64,000 nt of DNA, from assembly GCA_021018815.1 (NCBI GenBank), contig JAITYX010000129.1, positions 496,001-560,000 of the forward strand, written 5' to 3'. Origin of the DNA: Talinum fruticosum. Lineage: Eukaryota; Streptophyta; Magnoliopsida; Caryophyllales; Talinaceae. This document shows, piece after piece, positions 21,265 through 32,921 of the stretch. The notes below the pieces were generated by a model. It was not told the DNA's origin and ran no database searches. It saw only the letters and a program-made list of their open reading frames with translations. Made by a program: the position numbers and the translations under genes. How positions within the stretch are numbered: the first letter of the stretch is position 1; each line of letters opens with the position of its first letter.

Positions 21265-22474
21265 CCTATGGATGCATGTCACTTACTATTGGGTAGACCT
21301 TGGTTATTTGATCGTAAAGTTATGCATGATGGGTTCGAAACACATACACCCTCACCCAGAATGGCAAGAAAATAACGTTAGCCCCACTTGACCCTTCACA
21401 ACTGCCTAAAGCCAAGCCCCCTCGGACACCCAACCCACCTGAGTTACTTCGACCCTAGGGAAGCCTATTTGGAGTCCATGCATCATGAACTCGGACCCAT
21501 GAGAGAGTTGATTCTTTTGAGTTAGGACAATTCGAGTCCTCGGAACTCGGACACCCATTAGCCAAGACACTTATTACCCATTACATCCATATTTTTCCTG
21601 AGGAGATACCTCTTGGCCTACCCCCCAAAAGAGATATCCAACACCACATTGACCTTATCCCAGGATCGATATTGCCAAACAAACCAGCCTATAGAATGAA
21701 CCCTAAAGATACCTTAGAAGTGCAGAGGCAAGTTGAGGAGTTGGTGTCTAAAGGCCTGGTGAGAGTGAGTAAGAGTCCTTGTGTTGTACCAGCCTTGTTG
21801 GTACCCAAAAAGGATGGTTCTATGAGGATGTGTATAGATAGTCGTGCCATTAACAAGATCACTATCAAGTATAGGCATCCTATACCACGACTTGAAGATA
21901 TGTTGGATGAACTACATGGTTCTAAGGTCTTCTCTAAGATTGACCTCGAAGTGGATATTATCAAATCGAGAATCGAGAGAAGGAGATGAATGGAAAACTG
22001 CTTTTAAGACCAAGGGAGGTTTATATGAGTGGCTTGTTATGCCTTTTGGTCGACCAATGCTCCAAGCACATTCATGCGACTCATGAATCAGATTTTCAGA
22101 CCCTTCATTGGGAAGTTCGTAGTGGTCTATTTTGATGACATTCGATCTACAGTCGAGAATGAGAGGGAACATTCCGACCACCTCGGACGGATTGTTCAAT
22201 TGCTAGAGAGAGAGAAACGTACGGAAATCGAAGAAGTGTTCATTCTTCAGCTCGAAATCACATTTCAGGGTTATGTTGTTTCCGCCGAAAGAGTAAAGGT
22301 AGATGAAAGCAAAATTGAGGCTATCCTGTCTTGGCCTACTCCCAAAAGCATACACGATGTTCGGAGCTTTGATGGACTTGCATCTTTCTATAGGAGGTTC
22401 ATCAAAGACTTCAGCACTATCACTGCCCCTATGATCGAGGTGCTCGAAACAGTTCTTTTGTTTGGACACCTCGG
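21265..22474 (+). pseudogene. B4 protease end, linker and reverse transcriptase
   Basis: It begins inside the protease (PMDACHLLLGRPWLFDRKVMHD at 21265-21335). [23 protein letters not shown] near 21558-21625 and [24 protein letters not shown] lead into RT. RT then shows [20 protein letters not shown] near 21793-21850, KIDLEVD near 21937, and [17 protein letters not shown]. That last block is a one-base deletion relative to GPTNAPSTF. The catalytic YFDD lies near 22128-22140, with [19 protein letters not shown] near 22364-22420. B4 lacks its 5' LTR, gag and half of its protease. It ends at 22474, where a truncated LTR is joined. Confidence 0.85.
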
Positions 22475-23132
22475 GAATTCAGCTAGCTTAGCTATGTAAA
22501 AGAAGACTTGATGAATATATGAACTTTGAGCTTTGCTCTTTTGAGATGGATTTCTCAACCCCTTGAATTCTCATTGCTGTATCCGAGCCTTGGCAAGCTT
22601 GGTGGTGTCCTTTGAGTCCTTACAATCCCCGGTGGTGTTTCCGTATCCGGATAGATTGCAAGGTGCCCCTCGGTTCAGCTTGGTGGTGTTTACGTATCCA
22701 GGCCAGAACCCAGGAACTATCCAGCGACTTTATCATCCCATATCTCCCAATCCACAAATCCTTTCGTCCCCAAACTTCACCCACACCATCCTACACGGGT
22801 TGAGTCCAGTACCACCAAATTTCAGCTCAATCCAAGAAGTATCCCGTCCTCGGCACCAAAAACAAACAAAGGACCTCATCCTGGACAGCCGCCCAGCGTG
22901 ACTTTCTGTTTGGCTTTGGTTCAAGGTGATCCCGACCTTGGATGCTTCCCATATTTTTACCAGCCCTTCCTAACATCCCAAATAACCTTCCCTCCAATTT
23001 TTAGCCAAAACCAAGAACATTTGACCCCCTTTCACCCTTTTCCCCAGACCCGCACCTGCAGACCCTATTCTGTCCGGTTGCATTTTCTTGGGTTTTTCCT
23101 TCTTCTTTTGCTTCCGCTCCCACTACACATCA
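22475..23132 (+). repeat. 5'-truncated family A LTR
   Basis: It begins mid-LTR at GAATTCAGCTAGCTTAGCTATG and ends CTCCCACTACACATCA. Hairpins are visible: CCGAGC/GCTTGG stem near 22582-22601, then CCGG/CCGG and CTTGG/CCAGG units to about 22705. The left flank is the end of RT/start of RNase H and the right flank is the integrase zinc domain. One deletion therefore removed U3 of the LTR plus RNase H and the integrase start. No TSD is expected or seen. Confidence 0.85.
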
Positions 23133-23405
23133 AAGATGTTCAAGACATTATCAGGAGACGTGTTGTATGCCAATATGCCAACAGCCATTCCCTGCCTCAA
23201 GGACTTTACACTCCATTACTTGTCCCAACTCAGCCCTAGGTGGATGTAAGTCTAGACTTCGTTACGGGTCTACCCCGGACTCGAAAGGGAAGGATTCTAT
23301 TCTGGTCGTTGTTGATCGATTTCCTAAGATGGCTCACTTTATTGCCTACAACAAAACCAATGATGCTACACTGGTTGCTGACCTATACTTTAGAGAAGTG
23401 GTAAG
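23133..23405 (+). pseudogene. B4 integrase, first fragment
   Basis: It encodes [20 protein letters not shown] (23133-23190; in the zinc site RCVVC the first Cys is replaced by Arg). [11 protein letters not shown] follows, and then [17 protein letters not shown] near 23290-23340 and [18 protein letters not shown] to 23405. It is interrupted by a solo LTR at GTAAG and resumes at 24683. Confidence 0.85.
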
Positions 23406-24682
23406 TGATGTGTAGTGGCGGAAGCAAAGAAAAAGTGGAGAAAACCGCAAGAAGCACAACCGGCCAGAATGCAGCCTGCGTGCGCAATCTTGGTAGATTG
23501 AGGAAATGGAGGGGCAAAGGTTCTTGGATTTAGTTAAAAATTGGTGGGAAGGGAGGTAACAGGTGAAGGTTGATTGTGGTAAAATTTAGGAAATTTTGAA
23601 ATTGGGGAAGACCTTGATCTGCACGCTCTGAAATGAGCAGCACTTGGACTGGATGTTCAGGCTGACACCTTCTGTTTGGATCAAGGGTGGAGGACGGAGG
23701 GTTTCTTGGATAGAGCTGAAAATTGGAGCGATGGAAGTAGACTTGCTGGAAGGGTTGTGGTTAAAATTTGGAGTGAAATGGCTGGATAGATTGTGAGATA
23801 TGAGGCGGCAAAGTGAGGGATAGAACCTTGATTCGGGCTCGGATACAGACAACACCACCGAGTGAATCAAGGGGCGCTCCTAAGCGATCCGGATACAGCA
23901 ACACCACCGAGACTTGGGAGACTCAAAGGACACCACCGTGATGCCAAGCACGGATACAGCTTTGAGAATTTAGAAACGAGCAATCCAGCTCAAGAGTTTA
24001 AACTCATATATATTCATCAAAAGGTGGATCACAATGAAGCACATGAGCTGAATATATAATGCCTAGCTTTGGCATTTTACATAACCAAATTAAAGCTGAA
24101 AAGCATAACCGAATTCAAGCTGAAAATAATGCAAAAATAAAATGTTAACTAACAATATTCCTTTCCCTTTCTCCAAGCCAAGCTAGGGTGAATTCTAGCC
24201 AAGTATTCCAAAATTGGGAACATGTGGCTAAGGCTTGTTTTCCCCTTCTCCAAGCTCTTTGATTCTTGATGCTTCTAGAATGCTTAGTCATCATCTTCTT
24301 TTGTTGCTCATCATTCGGCTGAAGTATCCTCATGGACCGACCATGTTTTAAGCATCAACTTATTTATGTACCTTGAGCATAACATAGCAACATTCCCGGC
24401 CTTGACTAGAACAAACCTTCTTGCTTGACCACTGGAGATTTTTAGGTGACTACTTTCACTAATCTTCTAAATTGGTACTCAATTATTTATAAACAAAATC
24501 ATAAGAACTTAATGATCCGGACTCATCATCCTCCGGGATCCACTAGCATCATGTGCTTGTACTTTGAGCTTTTCCCCTTGGTCATAAAATAAGCAAACAT
24601 TTTCGGCTGACCATTAAGCAAACTAAGCTCCTCAACATGAATATCACTCAGCTCAAAACAGAAGGCTGCCCACTCTCCATCA
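23406..24682 (-). repeat. Solo LTR of family A, reverse orientation
   Basis: 1277 bp, TGATGTGTAGTGGCGG...CACTCTCCATCA. TSD GTAAG (23401-23405) against TTAAG (24683-24687), one mismatch; removing it restores integrase [14 protein letters not shown]. Read in reverse, U3 opens with D-G-E-W-A-A-F-C-F-E-L-S-D-I-H and ends V-D-P-G-G-stop near 24535-24550, an uninterrupted frame. Confidence 0.92.
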
Positions 24683-25407
24683 TTAAGGCTGCATGGGATC
24701 CCAAGGACAATGGTCTCGGATAGAGATGCAAAGTTTCTAAGTCATTTCGGGTTACCCTTTGGAAGAAATTGGGAACGAAGTTGAAGTACAGCACCACTTG
24801 CCATCCTCGGACGGATGGTCGAGCGAGGTTACAAACGGAACTTTGGGAGTATTGCTCGGAACGCTAATCAAATCGAATACTAAGGCGTGGGAACAACTTC
24901 TTCCACATGTTGAGTTTGCTTACAATCACACACCAAACAAGACTACCAATGTTTCGCCCTTCAAGATTGTTTATGGTGTGAAACCTCTGTCACCGCTTGA
25001 TCCGACCCTAAGAGTTTTTGATGGAAAGCCTCATACCGATGTCTGTGAAAAGAGCTGCTCGGATTCGGGACTTGCATGTGAAAGTCAAAGCCAGAATTGA
25101 GCAAGCTAATCTGAGTTACAAAGCTAGCGCTAACAAAAACCGCGAGAGGGGTGATTTTTCAACCAGGAGATCTCGTTTGGATCCACCGAGGAAGGAGCGT
25201 TTTCCTTCCAAGCGCAAGTCTAAGTTGATGCCAAGGGCGAGATGGACCATTTGAAGTACTTGAGAGAATCAATAGCAATGCTTATAAGGTGAATTTACCA
25301 GGAGAATACAATGTCTCGGCTACTTTCAACGTTGCTGATTTATCTCCTTACTTGGAAGATAATTCGCTCGAGAATTTCAGGGCAAATTCTTTTCAAGTCG
25401 GGGAGGA
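24683..25407 (+). pseudogene. B4 integrase, second fragment and polyprotein tail
   Basis: [12 protein letters not shown] is followed by RDAKFLSHFG (near 24725-24750). Next come the HHLPSSDGWSSEVTNGTLGVLL block near 24790-24850 (a degraded CHPRTDGRTEVTN) and NKTTNVSPFKIVYGVKPLSP near 24937-25000. A PRKERFPSKRKSKLMPRARW-type block near 25180-25240 and VNLPGEYNVSATFNVADLSPYL near 25290-25350 follow. The purine tract CGGGGAGGA precedes the LTR at 25408. Stops and frameshifts occur near 25095-25140 and 25255. Confidence 0.85.
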
Positions 25408-26472
25408 TGATGGGGAGGACACCACAAACCCAACCCTAACTAATACCAAGAGCCAGCCAAAGCGATTGATAATTCGAGTCCTCGGAATTCACTACGGAAC
25501 CCTCGAAACCATTGCTTGGGTCTTCATTGATAACGCGAGGCATCAAGGGAGTTTTGGTCACACTCGAAATACTTGTCTATCTCCTCGAGACGGGAGTAAG
25601 GGAGTCAAACAAGTCAAAAGTATTCGGAGGAAAATAAGACAAGAGATCTTTTTCGAGTCCTCGGTTTCGAGCTCGGAAATCAAATGATCTTTCCCGAGTC
25701 CGCGAGTTTCGAGCTTAGATCTGATTGTAGATATACTCGGATCTACTTGATCATCATCTAGGCGTCTTCAGCAGAGCCAGAAAAGGAAAGTTAAGGATCG
25801 GAAAACAAAAGAATTTGGGGACAACGATTGTAGTCTGTCACCGGACTCGAAGCCGTACTACTTTGTACTACCGATTCTGTGGTCCCCCTCCTTTGCTGCT
25901 ATCCCTTTCCTGCTGTATTTATTTACCTTTTGTCCTTGTTTTTTGTTCTTTTATTTTGCTTGAAAACATCACAACCATTGATTGTAAAGGGGATTTATAA
26001 CCCTTAGATTAGAGTGATGTACCCTAGCTAAGAGGCCTATAAATATACATGGGCTCTCTCTTTGTAAAGGATGATGATTTTGATATTGGCTATATGCTAT
26101 GTAAAGTTGAGCAGGTGCTCCTTTCAACCCCAAAATTCTCTTTTGCTTGTCTAATTAGTGGCATAATTAGGTCTGTGTTCTGAAGAGTCCGATTATACTT
26201 AGTGTGGTGATAGTCTGTATCACTAAGTGTGATTAATGCCCTAATTTTATCCTTGGTGGTGATATCTCGTATCCTTGGATAGTTCTAGTTTATCTTGTTC
26301 TTATCCTATCCATACTGATTACCTTGCTAATCATCTCCTTGCGAGTGTTTAGCTTAGTCCTTGTTATTTACTTGTTCCATTGGTCATCTCTAAGTCCGTT
26401 ACGAGTCTCTCGGAATTGCATTTGGCGCACTCTGTTGGCAGAATCGGTGTAGCCTTGCATTTTGGCACATCA
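25408..26472 (+). repeat. 3' LTR of B4 (family B)
   Basis: 1065 bp, TGATGGGGAGGACACC...TTTTGGCACATCA. It holds an expanded set of TCGAGTCCTCGG/CGAGCTCGG motifs near 25655-25720, the TATA near 26038-26047 and leader hairpins near 26148-26285. The right flank TAATAGATGAGG begins an F-family fragment. Confidence 0.9.
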
Positions 26473-27100
26473 TAATAGATGAGGAAGACCTTCGTTAAAG
26501 CGGCGGTTTGCTCATCCAGGATGACACCTACACATTGTTTCGATCATAGCCTTTGATCTAGAGCTCCAGCGACAATGAATGATATATGGATGGAAAGATA
26601 ACATCCTAACCTTTCTATCGATATGAAGAACAGCTACATTGGAGTTGTGAATCGCAAGTTATGAGCAGTTGAAGTTGACTCGAGAAAATTGGATGTTCTA
26701 GACCCGGAATGGTGCTTAAAGGTCAAGTTCAAAAGGGTGTTCGATCAACCTTGGATTAGTTTTTGGTCTCCAATTTTCACAAGAGTATTCCTGGACATGT
26801 CTATATTAATATCAAATTAAAGGCATTGTCCTTTAGGCTGGAGATAATAAAGAAAATTGCCCAAGTTTCAAACTGGGTATTTCTGCGACCCGGTTTGACC
26901 CATGCTGATTGTTACTGGTCATAACGTTTTGCTCACGGCTTCAAATGGGTCGAGCCACATATGATTGGAAATCTTATTCCCCAAGCTTTCCATGCATATC
27001 TTGCACGTTCAATTTGGAGAATGGAATCAAATGTTATAGAAAATCAAAGTTTAGCTTGAGGAAGGAGAAAGCAAATACATGGCCGGAAATGCCCCAAAAT
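26473..27100 (+). repeat. F-family LTR fragment and rearranged junction
   Basis: It matches the solo F LTR interior (about 28447-28960), for example at GAGGAAGACCTT, CATCCAGGATGACACCTACAC and GTTTTGCTCACGGCTTCAAA. No LTR end is visible on either side. The last 60 bases (near 27040-27095) look like a displaced piece of a C LTR (GCAAATACATGGCC), then the C LTR proper starts. No coding sequence is recognised. Confidence 0.6.
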
Positions 27101-27647
27101 CGAAGTAGTACAAGCTGAACTAGAGCATGGAGAGTTGTGAAAATTGTCCTTCTATGACAATTAGTACATAAATAATTCATGCTTAGGAGTTGAAGCAAAA
27201 TAATCCAAAAAGGGAGGTCTAAAACGACTAAATGCCCAAATCGAGCACTTAAGGCACAATCTTTCCGATTGACTTCAAAGACCAAAAGACCTATACTCGG
27301 TTCATCAAAATGAGTCACCAAGGGATGGAATGCGTTGCTAGCTTAAGGTTCTACAAAATCAAAGAGCACTACCTTTAGTGGGAAGAATCATGTGTTCGAC
27401 CAATCAAAATCAAGCTTGCTCAAGGGGAAAGCAAATACATGGTCACACTATTCATTTTGAGCCACATGTTCCCAAACTTAGCTTGGAGAAGGGGAGAGCT
27501 ATAGTGTAATCTTGGCCTTTGATCTTGTACATACACTATTAGCCTTTAGATTATGCTTTGCTCTAATCATTGAACATTATAAATACTCCATGTATTCGGT
27601 TATGTAATGGACAGTTATGAATGCAATGAAAACCAAGCAAGTTGAAT
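27101..27647 (+). repeat. C dimer LTR 1, left part
   Basis: From AAGTAGTACAAGCTGAACTAGAGC onward this matches the C LTR at 47084 (from about 47206). The start of the LTR is missing. It is interrupted at 27647 (GTTGAAT) by element P and resumes at 43816. The TATA-like CATTATAAATACTCC lies near 27578-27592. Confidence 0.8.
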
Positions 27648-30595
27648 TGATGGATATTGACCAAGGGCTACAACATACTTGACCAAGATCTCCATACATG
27701 CCTAAATGTCAAGAGCTATGGTTTAATAACAAGGATCCAAATGGAGCTAAAACCGAATGGAGATCATGTTGGCACCTAAAGATGATTATTCTAGTTTGAC
27801 TTTTACAAGTTAAGCTAGAGCTTGATCATCATCTTTTATGTCTTATGTTACACAAATAATTGTGCCTAAAGAATGGAAGTGAAATGAAGCACAAAGGTCG
27901 GTTCAAAATACCCAAAACACCTAACCGGGTATTTTCTTTACAAGCTGTCCGGATAATTTCAAGGACCATCAAGACCATGTTTTATGCCTTAGCCGAATGG
28001 GTAATGCATGGCCAGCAAAGGGAGGATTCTAGAAGCATATCCAAGTACTACCCTAAGTGGAAGGAGCTATGTGTTTGACCAATAATGTGCTAGCTTCAGC
28101 AAGGGGAAAAGGAATACTAGGCTGAAAATGATCTTCGCATTTTCCACCACATGTTCCCTAGAGTTTTAAAACTTGGCCAAGAATGTGATGGACCTAGACC
28201 CATGGGCTAGAACATACTCCAAGCCCAAAGCCATCCACGATCAAACTGAGTTGGGTAGCACACTTATTTCCCCCTTTTCATAAGCTTCGAGTGACTCGAG
28301 AATTCTCTCGTGTTGTAAGGGTTGGAAGTTCTGCCATTCAGTCACAAACGGCTATGAGTTTGCTCACCAAATTATTCATACAAGTACTTCATGATGTCCT
28401 CAAGCTTAAAAACTTATGGGCATCTTGAATATATGCGGAGATAATAACTGAGGAAGACCTTTGTTAAAACTGGCAGCTTGCACATCCAGGATGACACCTA
28501 CACCTTGTTTTGATCATATCTTCTGATCCAGAGCTCCAACATCACCTCATGACGTATGGATGGAAAGCTAACATCCTAAGCTTTGTGACCATATAAAGAA
28601 CATCTAAATTGGAGTTGGGAATCTCAAGTTATGAGCATTTGAAGTTGACTCAGAAACTGGAAGTTGCGCACTCGGAATGACGCTTGAAGGTCATCTTCAA
28701 AAGGGTGTTCAGTCAACCATGGATTAGATTTTGGTCTCCAATTTTCACAAGGGTATTCTTGGACATGTCCAGATTAATATCAGGTTATGGGCATTGTCTT
28801 TTAGGTTGGAGATAATAAAGAAAATGGTCCGAACATCAAACCGGGTATTTCTACTGACCAGTCTAACCTCTGCTGATTGTTCTGGTCATAACGTTTTGCT
28901 CACAGCTTCAAATGGGTCGAGCCACATATGGTTGAAAAGCTTATTCCTCAAGCTTTCCAAGCATATCTTACACGTCACAATTGGAGCTGTAAATCAAGAG
29001 ATATCACCATTTTAAGTTGGCTCTGCTGCAGGAAGATGCACTGAAAACGACAGCAAGGGGGACCATTTGCAGTCTGTCCTTTTGTTTTGATCATTTTATC
29101 TTCATTGGCCACTGTTTTTGTCTTCTTTTATTTTGGCTGAATGTAGTGACAGCCCTAGGATTATGTAAGGCTATTTTCAACCCTCAGGTTAAAGTAGCAA
29201 CCCTAGTTTTTAGCTCTATATATATGTAGAGTGCTGCATGTAAAAATTAGACAAGTTAATCCATAAATGCTAATGCATCAAAGTTGAGCTAAGCTCCTTT
29301 ATCCTTTTTAAATCTCATTTTGCTTATCCTAGTTTGGCTAACTAGGTGGTGTTCAAAAGAGTCTTAGGCAAGCTTGGTGGTGATATCCGTATCCAGAGTG
29401 CAAGCCTTTGAGCCCTAGCTAAGCTTGGTGGTGAAATCTGTATCCAAGTGAAGTTAGACTATCCCTTGGTTGTGTGCATCTATAGTGGATGTTCATAAAC
29501 ATTCTCCATATTTATCCCTCACCATTATGCCCAAACATGTTCCCCTCATCTTCCTTAACCCCTTAACCATCATCCCACAAAAATCCAGCTTCTTTTGAAG
29601 CCACCATCTTTATTCCAGAAATTGACCATTCGTCATCTAAGCCACTCAGATTCAGTAGTCTAAGTCCTCGGTTATGGTTTTACGAGTCGACTTAATACTC
29701 GGTTTCGGTTGTCCGAGTTAGTCCGAGTCCCCAATTTTAGTTGTCTAGTTAGTCCGAGCGCTCGGTTCTAGTCGTCCGAGTCCGGCTTAGTCCTCGGTTC
29801 CAACTTTACGAGTCCTCGGAACTAGTTACTTGAGTCATTCGACCCACTAAGAACTGCGCATAATTTCACTCTGTTTCAAGATCGGTGTAGCCTTGCGTTT
29901 TGGCACATCAGAATGCTCCTCCACATCCGGCCCTCCATCCTTGCTTGAAGAAGGGAAGCCTAATTCAAGCCTTAGATTAGTATTTTGATTTAAGCTTTAT
30001 TTCATTTCCAGCATGCTTTATTTTCTATAAATACTCAATGTATTAGCTTTGTAGGAATTAACTTTGATGATGAATATATAACCTTGAGCTGGATTGCTCT
30101 TTTTGAGATGGATTTCTCGGGCCCTTAAATTCTCAATGTTGTATCCAAGTTGGCTACTTGGTGGTGTTCTTTGAGTCCTCTAGCCTACCGGTGGTGTTTC
30201 TATATCCGACAAGGTTATTGGTGCCCCTAGGCTTCCTCTTGGTGGTGGCCCGGTTACATGAGTTGAGTCCATTCCCTCCAAATCTCAACTCAATCCAAGA
30301 AGAACTCCGTCCCCACCTTTGATTTATACAAAGGGACTCATCTTGGACAATCAGCCAAGAACCCCGACTTTCAGCCCTCCGATCAAGGTATTCCCAACCT
30401 CCAAAAATTCCCCAATTTTTACACAACCTTCTTGGCCCAGTTAAGAACCATCCTACCAAATTTCAACCCCAAACTCCTCCATTTGCCCCTCCTTTCACCC
30501 ATTCTTCCAGAACCGCACCTGCAGGCCTGCATTCTGCCCGGGTAGCTTGTTTGCAGTTTCTCTCTTCTTTTTGCTTCCGCTCCCACTACACATCA
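27648..30595 (+). repeat. 5' LTR of P (split by solo LTR F)
   Basis: TGATGGATATTGACC...CCCACTACACATCA, about 1218 bp without the insertion (27648-28185 and 29916-30595). The TATA-like TTCTATAAATACTC lies near 30023-30037. Hairpin H1 (CCAAGT-TGGCT-ACTTGG) lies near 30147-30163. It continues with a deletion after CTCTTGGTGGTG near 30236-30248. Confidence 0.88.
28186..29910 (+). repeat. Solo LTR of family F
   Basis: 1725 bp, TGATGGACCTAGACCC...GCGTTTTGGCACATCA. Perfect TSD GAATG (28181-28185 and 29911-29915). Its last 30 bases equal the B LTR end, while its first 1.2 kb is unrelated to B. Hairpins start with CCTAGTT-TGGCT-AACTAGG (29328-29346). GTCCGAG repeats lie near 29650-29830. A TATA-like TCTATATATATG lies near 29213-29226. 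Confidence 0.9.
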
Positions 30596-30599
30596 ACTT

Positions 30600-30611
30600 T
30601 GGTATCAGAGC
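30600..30611 (+). other. P primer-binding site
   Basis: TGGTATCAGAGC, 4 bases after the 5' LTR end. It is complementary to plant initiator-Met tRNA. Confidence 0.88.
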
Positions 30612-30769
30612 AAGTTTTAATCCTTGGTGGATTGTCTCTATCCCATAAAACCCAAAAACACAAAAATAGCCAGCCCCACAAAAAAACCAAAAAAACACAA
30701 AAACATTTTTTGCCCATTTTTTTCTTTCAATCGTGAACACCACTTTACATTGGGTTTTTGAGAGCTTAA

Positions 30770-31283
30770 ATGGCTCCTTCTAATTTTGAGTTGGTCAATC
30801 TATTTGTGCCTAAATTTTATGGTCAACAAGATCGATTTTCTAGTTGGCTTATCAACGTTGAAGAGGCCTTTGAAAACTTGAGATTAGAAGAGCATGAGAA
30901 GATTGAGATTGTTGTATCTAAGTTAAGGAATCATGCCCTCACTTGGTGGACAACATACAAGATGAAGGAAGAAAAGAGGCAAAGAAAAGGTGCATACATG
31001 GGGAAAGTTGAGAAGAAAGTTGCTAAAAAATTTTTGCCCATTTGCTTTCAAAGTTCCTCCCACCGAGAGCAAACAAAGCAACAAGGGAGTTTGCCTTCCC
31101 TTTCTCCTAAACTTTCAGCCCCCTCTTTTTCTCCTTCCATAAACCCAAATGTCCAGCCCCTTTGCCATCCACAAAAATCCACACCTTCCCACCAAATAAA
31201 CCACCTCATTCCTACACAAAACCCCACACAAGCTCACAAAAACAACCCCCAAAAACCCTCACTGAAATTTGGAGATAGCCTTT
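30770..31283 (+). pseudogene. P gag (interrupted)
   Basis: ATG 30770. It reads MAPSNFELVNLFVPKFYGQQ, then DRFSSWLINVEEAFENL, HEKIEIVVSKLRNHALTWW near 30895-30945, and a lysine-rich stretch. From about residue 95 a proline/serine/glutamine-rich linker follows. This is a shortened retrotransposon gag core (about 70 residues) with no zinc knuckle. It would bind to or co-assemble with particle protein if made. The frame is open for 171 codons and is cut at CCTTT by the A dimer. The continuation (PNPTTHKPFW, then FSLCQEMSYHELEYP) is at 40030 onward. It is close to the C gag at 44601. Confidence 0.85.
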
Positions 31284-32547
31284 TGATGTGTAGTGGCGGA
31301 AGCAAAGAAAATGGATAGAAAACCGCAAGAAGCACAACCGGGCAGAATGCAGCCTGTTTGCGCAACCTTGGCAGATTGGGGAAATGGAGGGGCATACGTG
31401 CTTGGTCTTGGCTGAAATTTGGTGGGAAGGATGGTAACTGGTAAATGATGATCGTGACCAAGTTTCGTTGAATTTGGATAAGAGGAACTCCCTGAACAGA
31501 TAGCCTGAAGTTGAGGTAACCGGCTGGCTGTACAGACAGACACCCTCTGTTTGGTTTCGGTGTGGAGGATGGAGATGTTCTTGGATGGAGCTGAAAATTG
31601 GAGGAATGGTAGTAGATGGACTGGAAGGAATGTGGTTAAAATTTGGAGTGAAATGGCTGGGTAGATTGTGAGATATGAATTGATGAAGTGAGGGGATAAT
31701 TCCAAGGTCCTAGCTCGGATACAGAAAACACCACCGAGTAAGAACCGAGGGGCGCCTTCAATCTGTCCGGATACAGCAACACCACCGGGAGATTGGAAGG
31801 ACTCACAGGACACCACCTAGCTGCCACACTAGGATACAGCAATGAGAGTTCCAAAGGTTGAGAAATCCATCTCAAGAGCAAAGCTCAAATTCATATATTC
31901 ATCAAGGGTGTTTTTACAAGGAGTGTGCATGCTGAATATATAGACCCATCAATACAACTAACCTTGCTGGAAATTGAAATTAACAAAGCTGAAAATTAAG
32001 CAAAACAAAATGCTAACTAATTAGATGCTTTCCTCCTCTCCAAGTTAAGCTTGGAAGAATTTGTAGCCAAGTATTTGTTTGTTAGGGAACATGTGGCCAA
32101 GATTTGTTGCTCCTTTTCCAAGCTCTCTTCTAACCACCTTCCACTAGTGGTAATGCCCTCTAGATTGCTCTAGCTTGGTGTTCTTGGCAGCTCCATGTGA
32201 TGCATGACCATAAGCCTTGGTCCCTTGGTCCGCCTTGACTTATTTATGTGCAAGGAAAATAAAATGTAGCGCTTGAAATATTCCACACGTCTTGACATGG
32301 CCGAATTCAACATAGCTTTAACAAGGGGATTTTAGGCATGGCTGAATAAGCTCTTCTTTCTTGAACACTTATTTATGCACATAAGATCATAAGGATGACA
32401 CTCTCGGCCTTCTAGCCTTCGGAATCAACTTGCACCGGGCTGATGTTTAAAGCATTTTTCAAGTAATTCTGGTTAACCTTAGGCATGTTTGGCTCTTTGA
32501 AGCAAATGTCCTCTAGCTCAAAACATAAGGCTGTCCACTCTCCATCA
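31284..32547 (-). repeat. A dimer LTR a (3'-most in element sense)
   Basis: 1264 bp. Read in reverse, U3 starts D-G-E-W-T-A-L-C-F-E-L-E-D-I and ends V-Q-V-D-S-E-G-stop at 32412, in frame with the internal polyprotein. Leader hairpins in reverse orientation are near 31715-31835, including H1 with stem CCTAG/CTAGG. Confidence 0.92.
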
Positions 32548-32921
32548 TCCTCCCCTTGTAGAAGAGAATTTGTCCTCAAATTCGAACAAACAACATTTTC
32601 CAGGTGAGAGAAAAAAATTGTCAAGTTGAGGCACATGTTGTGATCGGAAATGGGATGTCTTTTCGTGCTTGGGCAGCCGGTTAATTGCACGGACAGGTCA
32701 TGGACATTCAGCCAGTCCGGGTGCTCCTCTAGCTTGCTTACGGTGTAGGGATTGCCTTGGTCATCAACTATTCTTCCATAAAGCACACAAAGCCGTATGC
32801 ATTTAGGAAGATAAACAACTCCCTTTGGCACCATGAAATGTGGCACGGCATACTCTATAACTCCATTCTCACTGCTTGGACACAAATGATATGGTCTTAA
32901 AATACCATCAAAATCAATCAA
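32412..32921 (-). CDS. A dimer: second open frame crossing into U3
   Basis: 169 codons. The N-terminal part reads HFMVPKGVVYLPKCIRLCVL, then TVSKLEEHPDWLNVHDLSVQLTGC. By eye this matches the integrase zinc-domain block of B (GYLFKGIRLCVPS...[18 protein letters not shown]...C). The histidines and CXXC are lost, with one Cys retained (LTGC). SNLRTNSLLQGEDDG then reads through the purine tract (32548-32560), and 45 codons lie inside U3. It is not recognised as any characterised domain. In the second copy (36284-36661) one extra A in a homopolymer near 36350-36358 shifts the frame. Confidence 0.6.
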   Translation of the reverse strand: MIDFDGILRPYHLCPSSENGVIEYAVPHFMVPKGVVYLPKCIRLCVLYGRIVDDQGNPYTVSKLEEHPDWLNVHDLSVQLTGCPSTKRHPISDHNMCLNLTIFFSHLENVVCSNLRTNSLLQGEDDGEWTALCFELEDICFKEPNMPKVNQNYLKNALNISPVQVDSEG

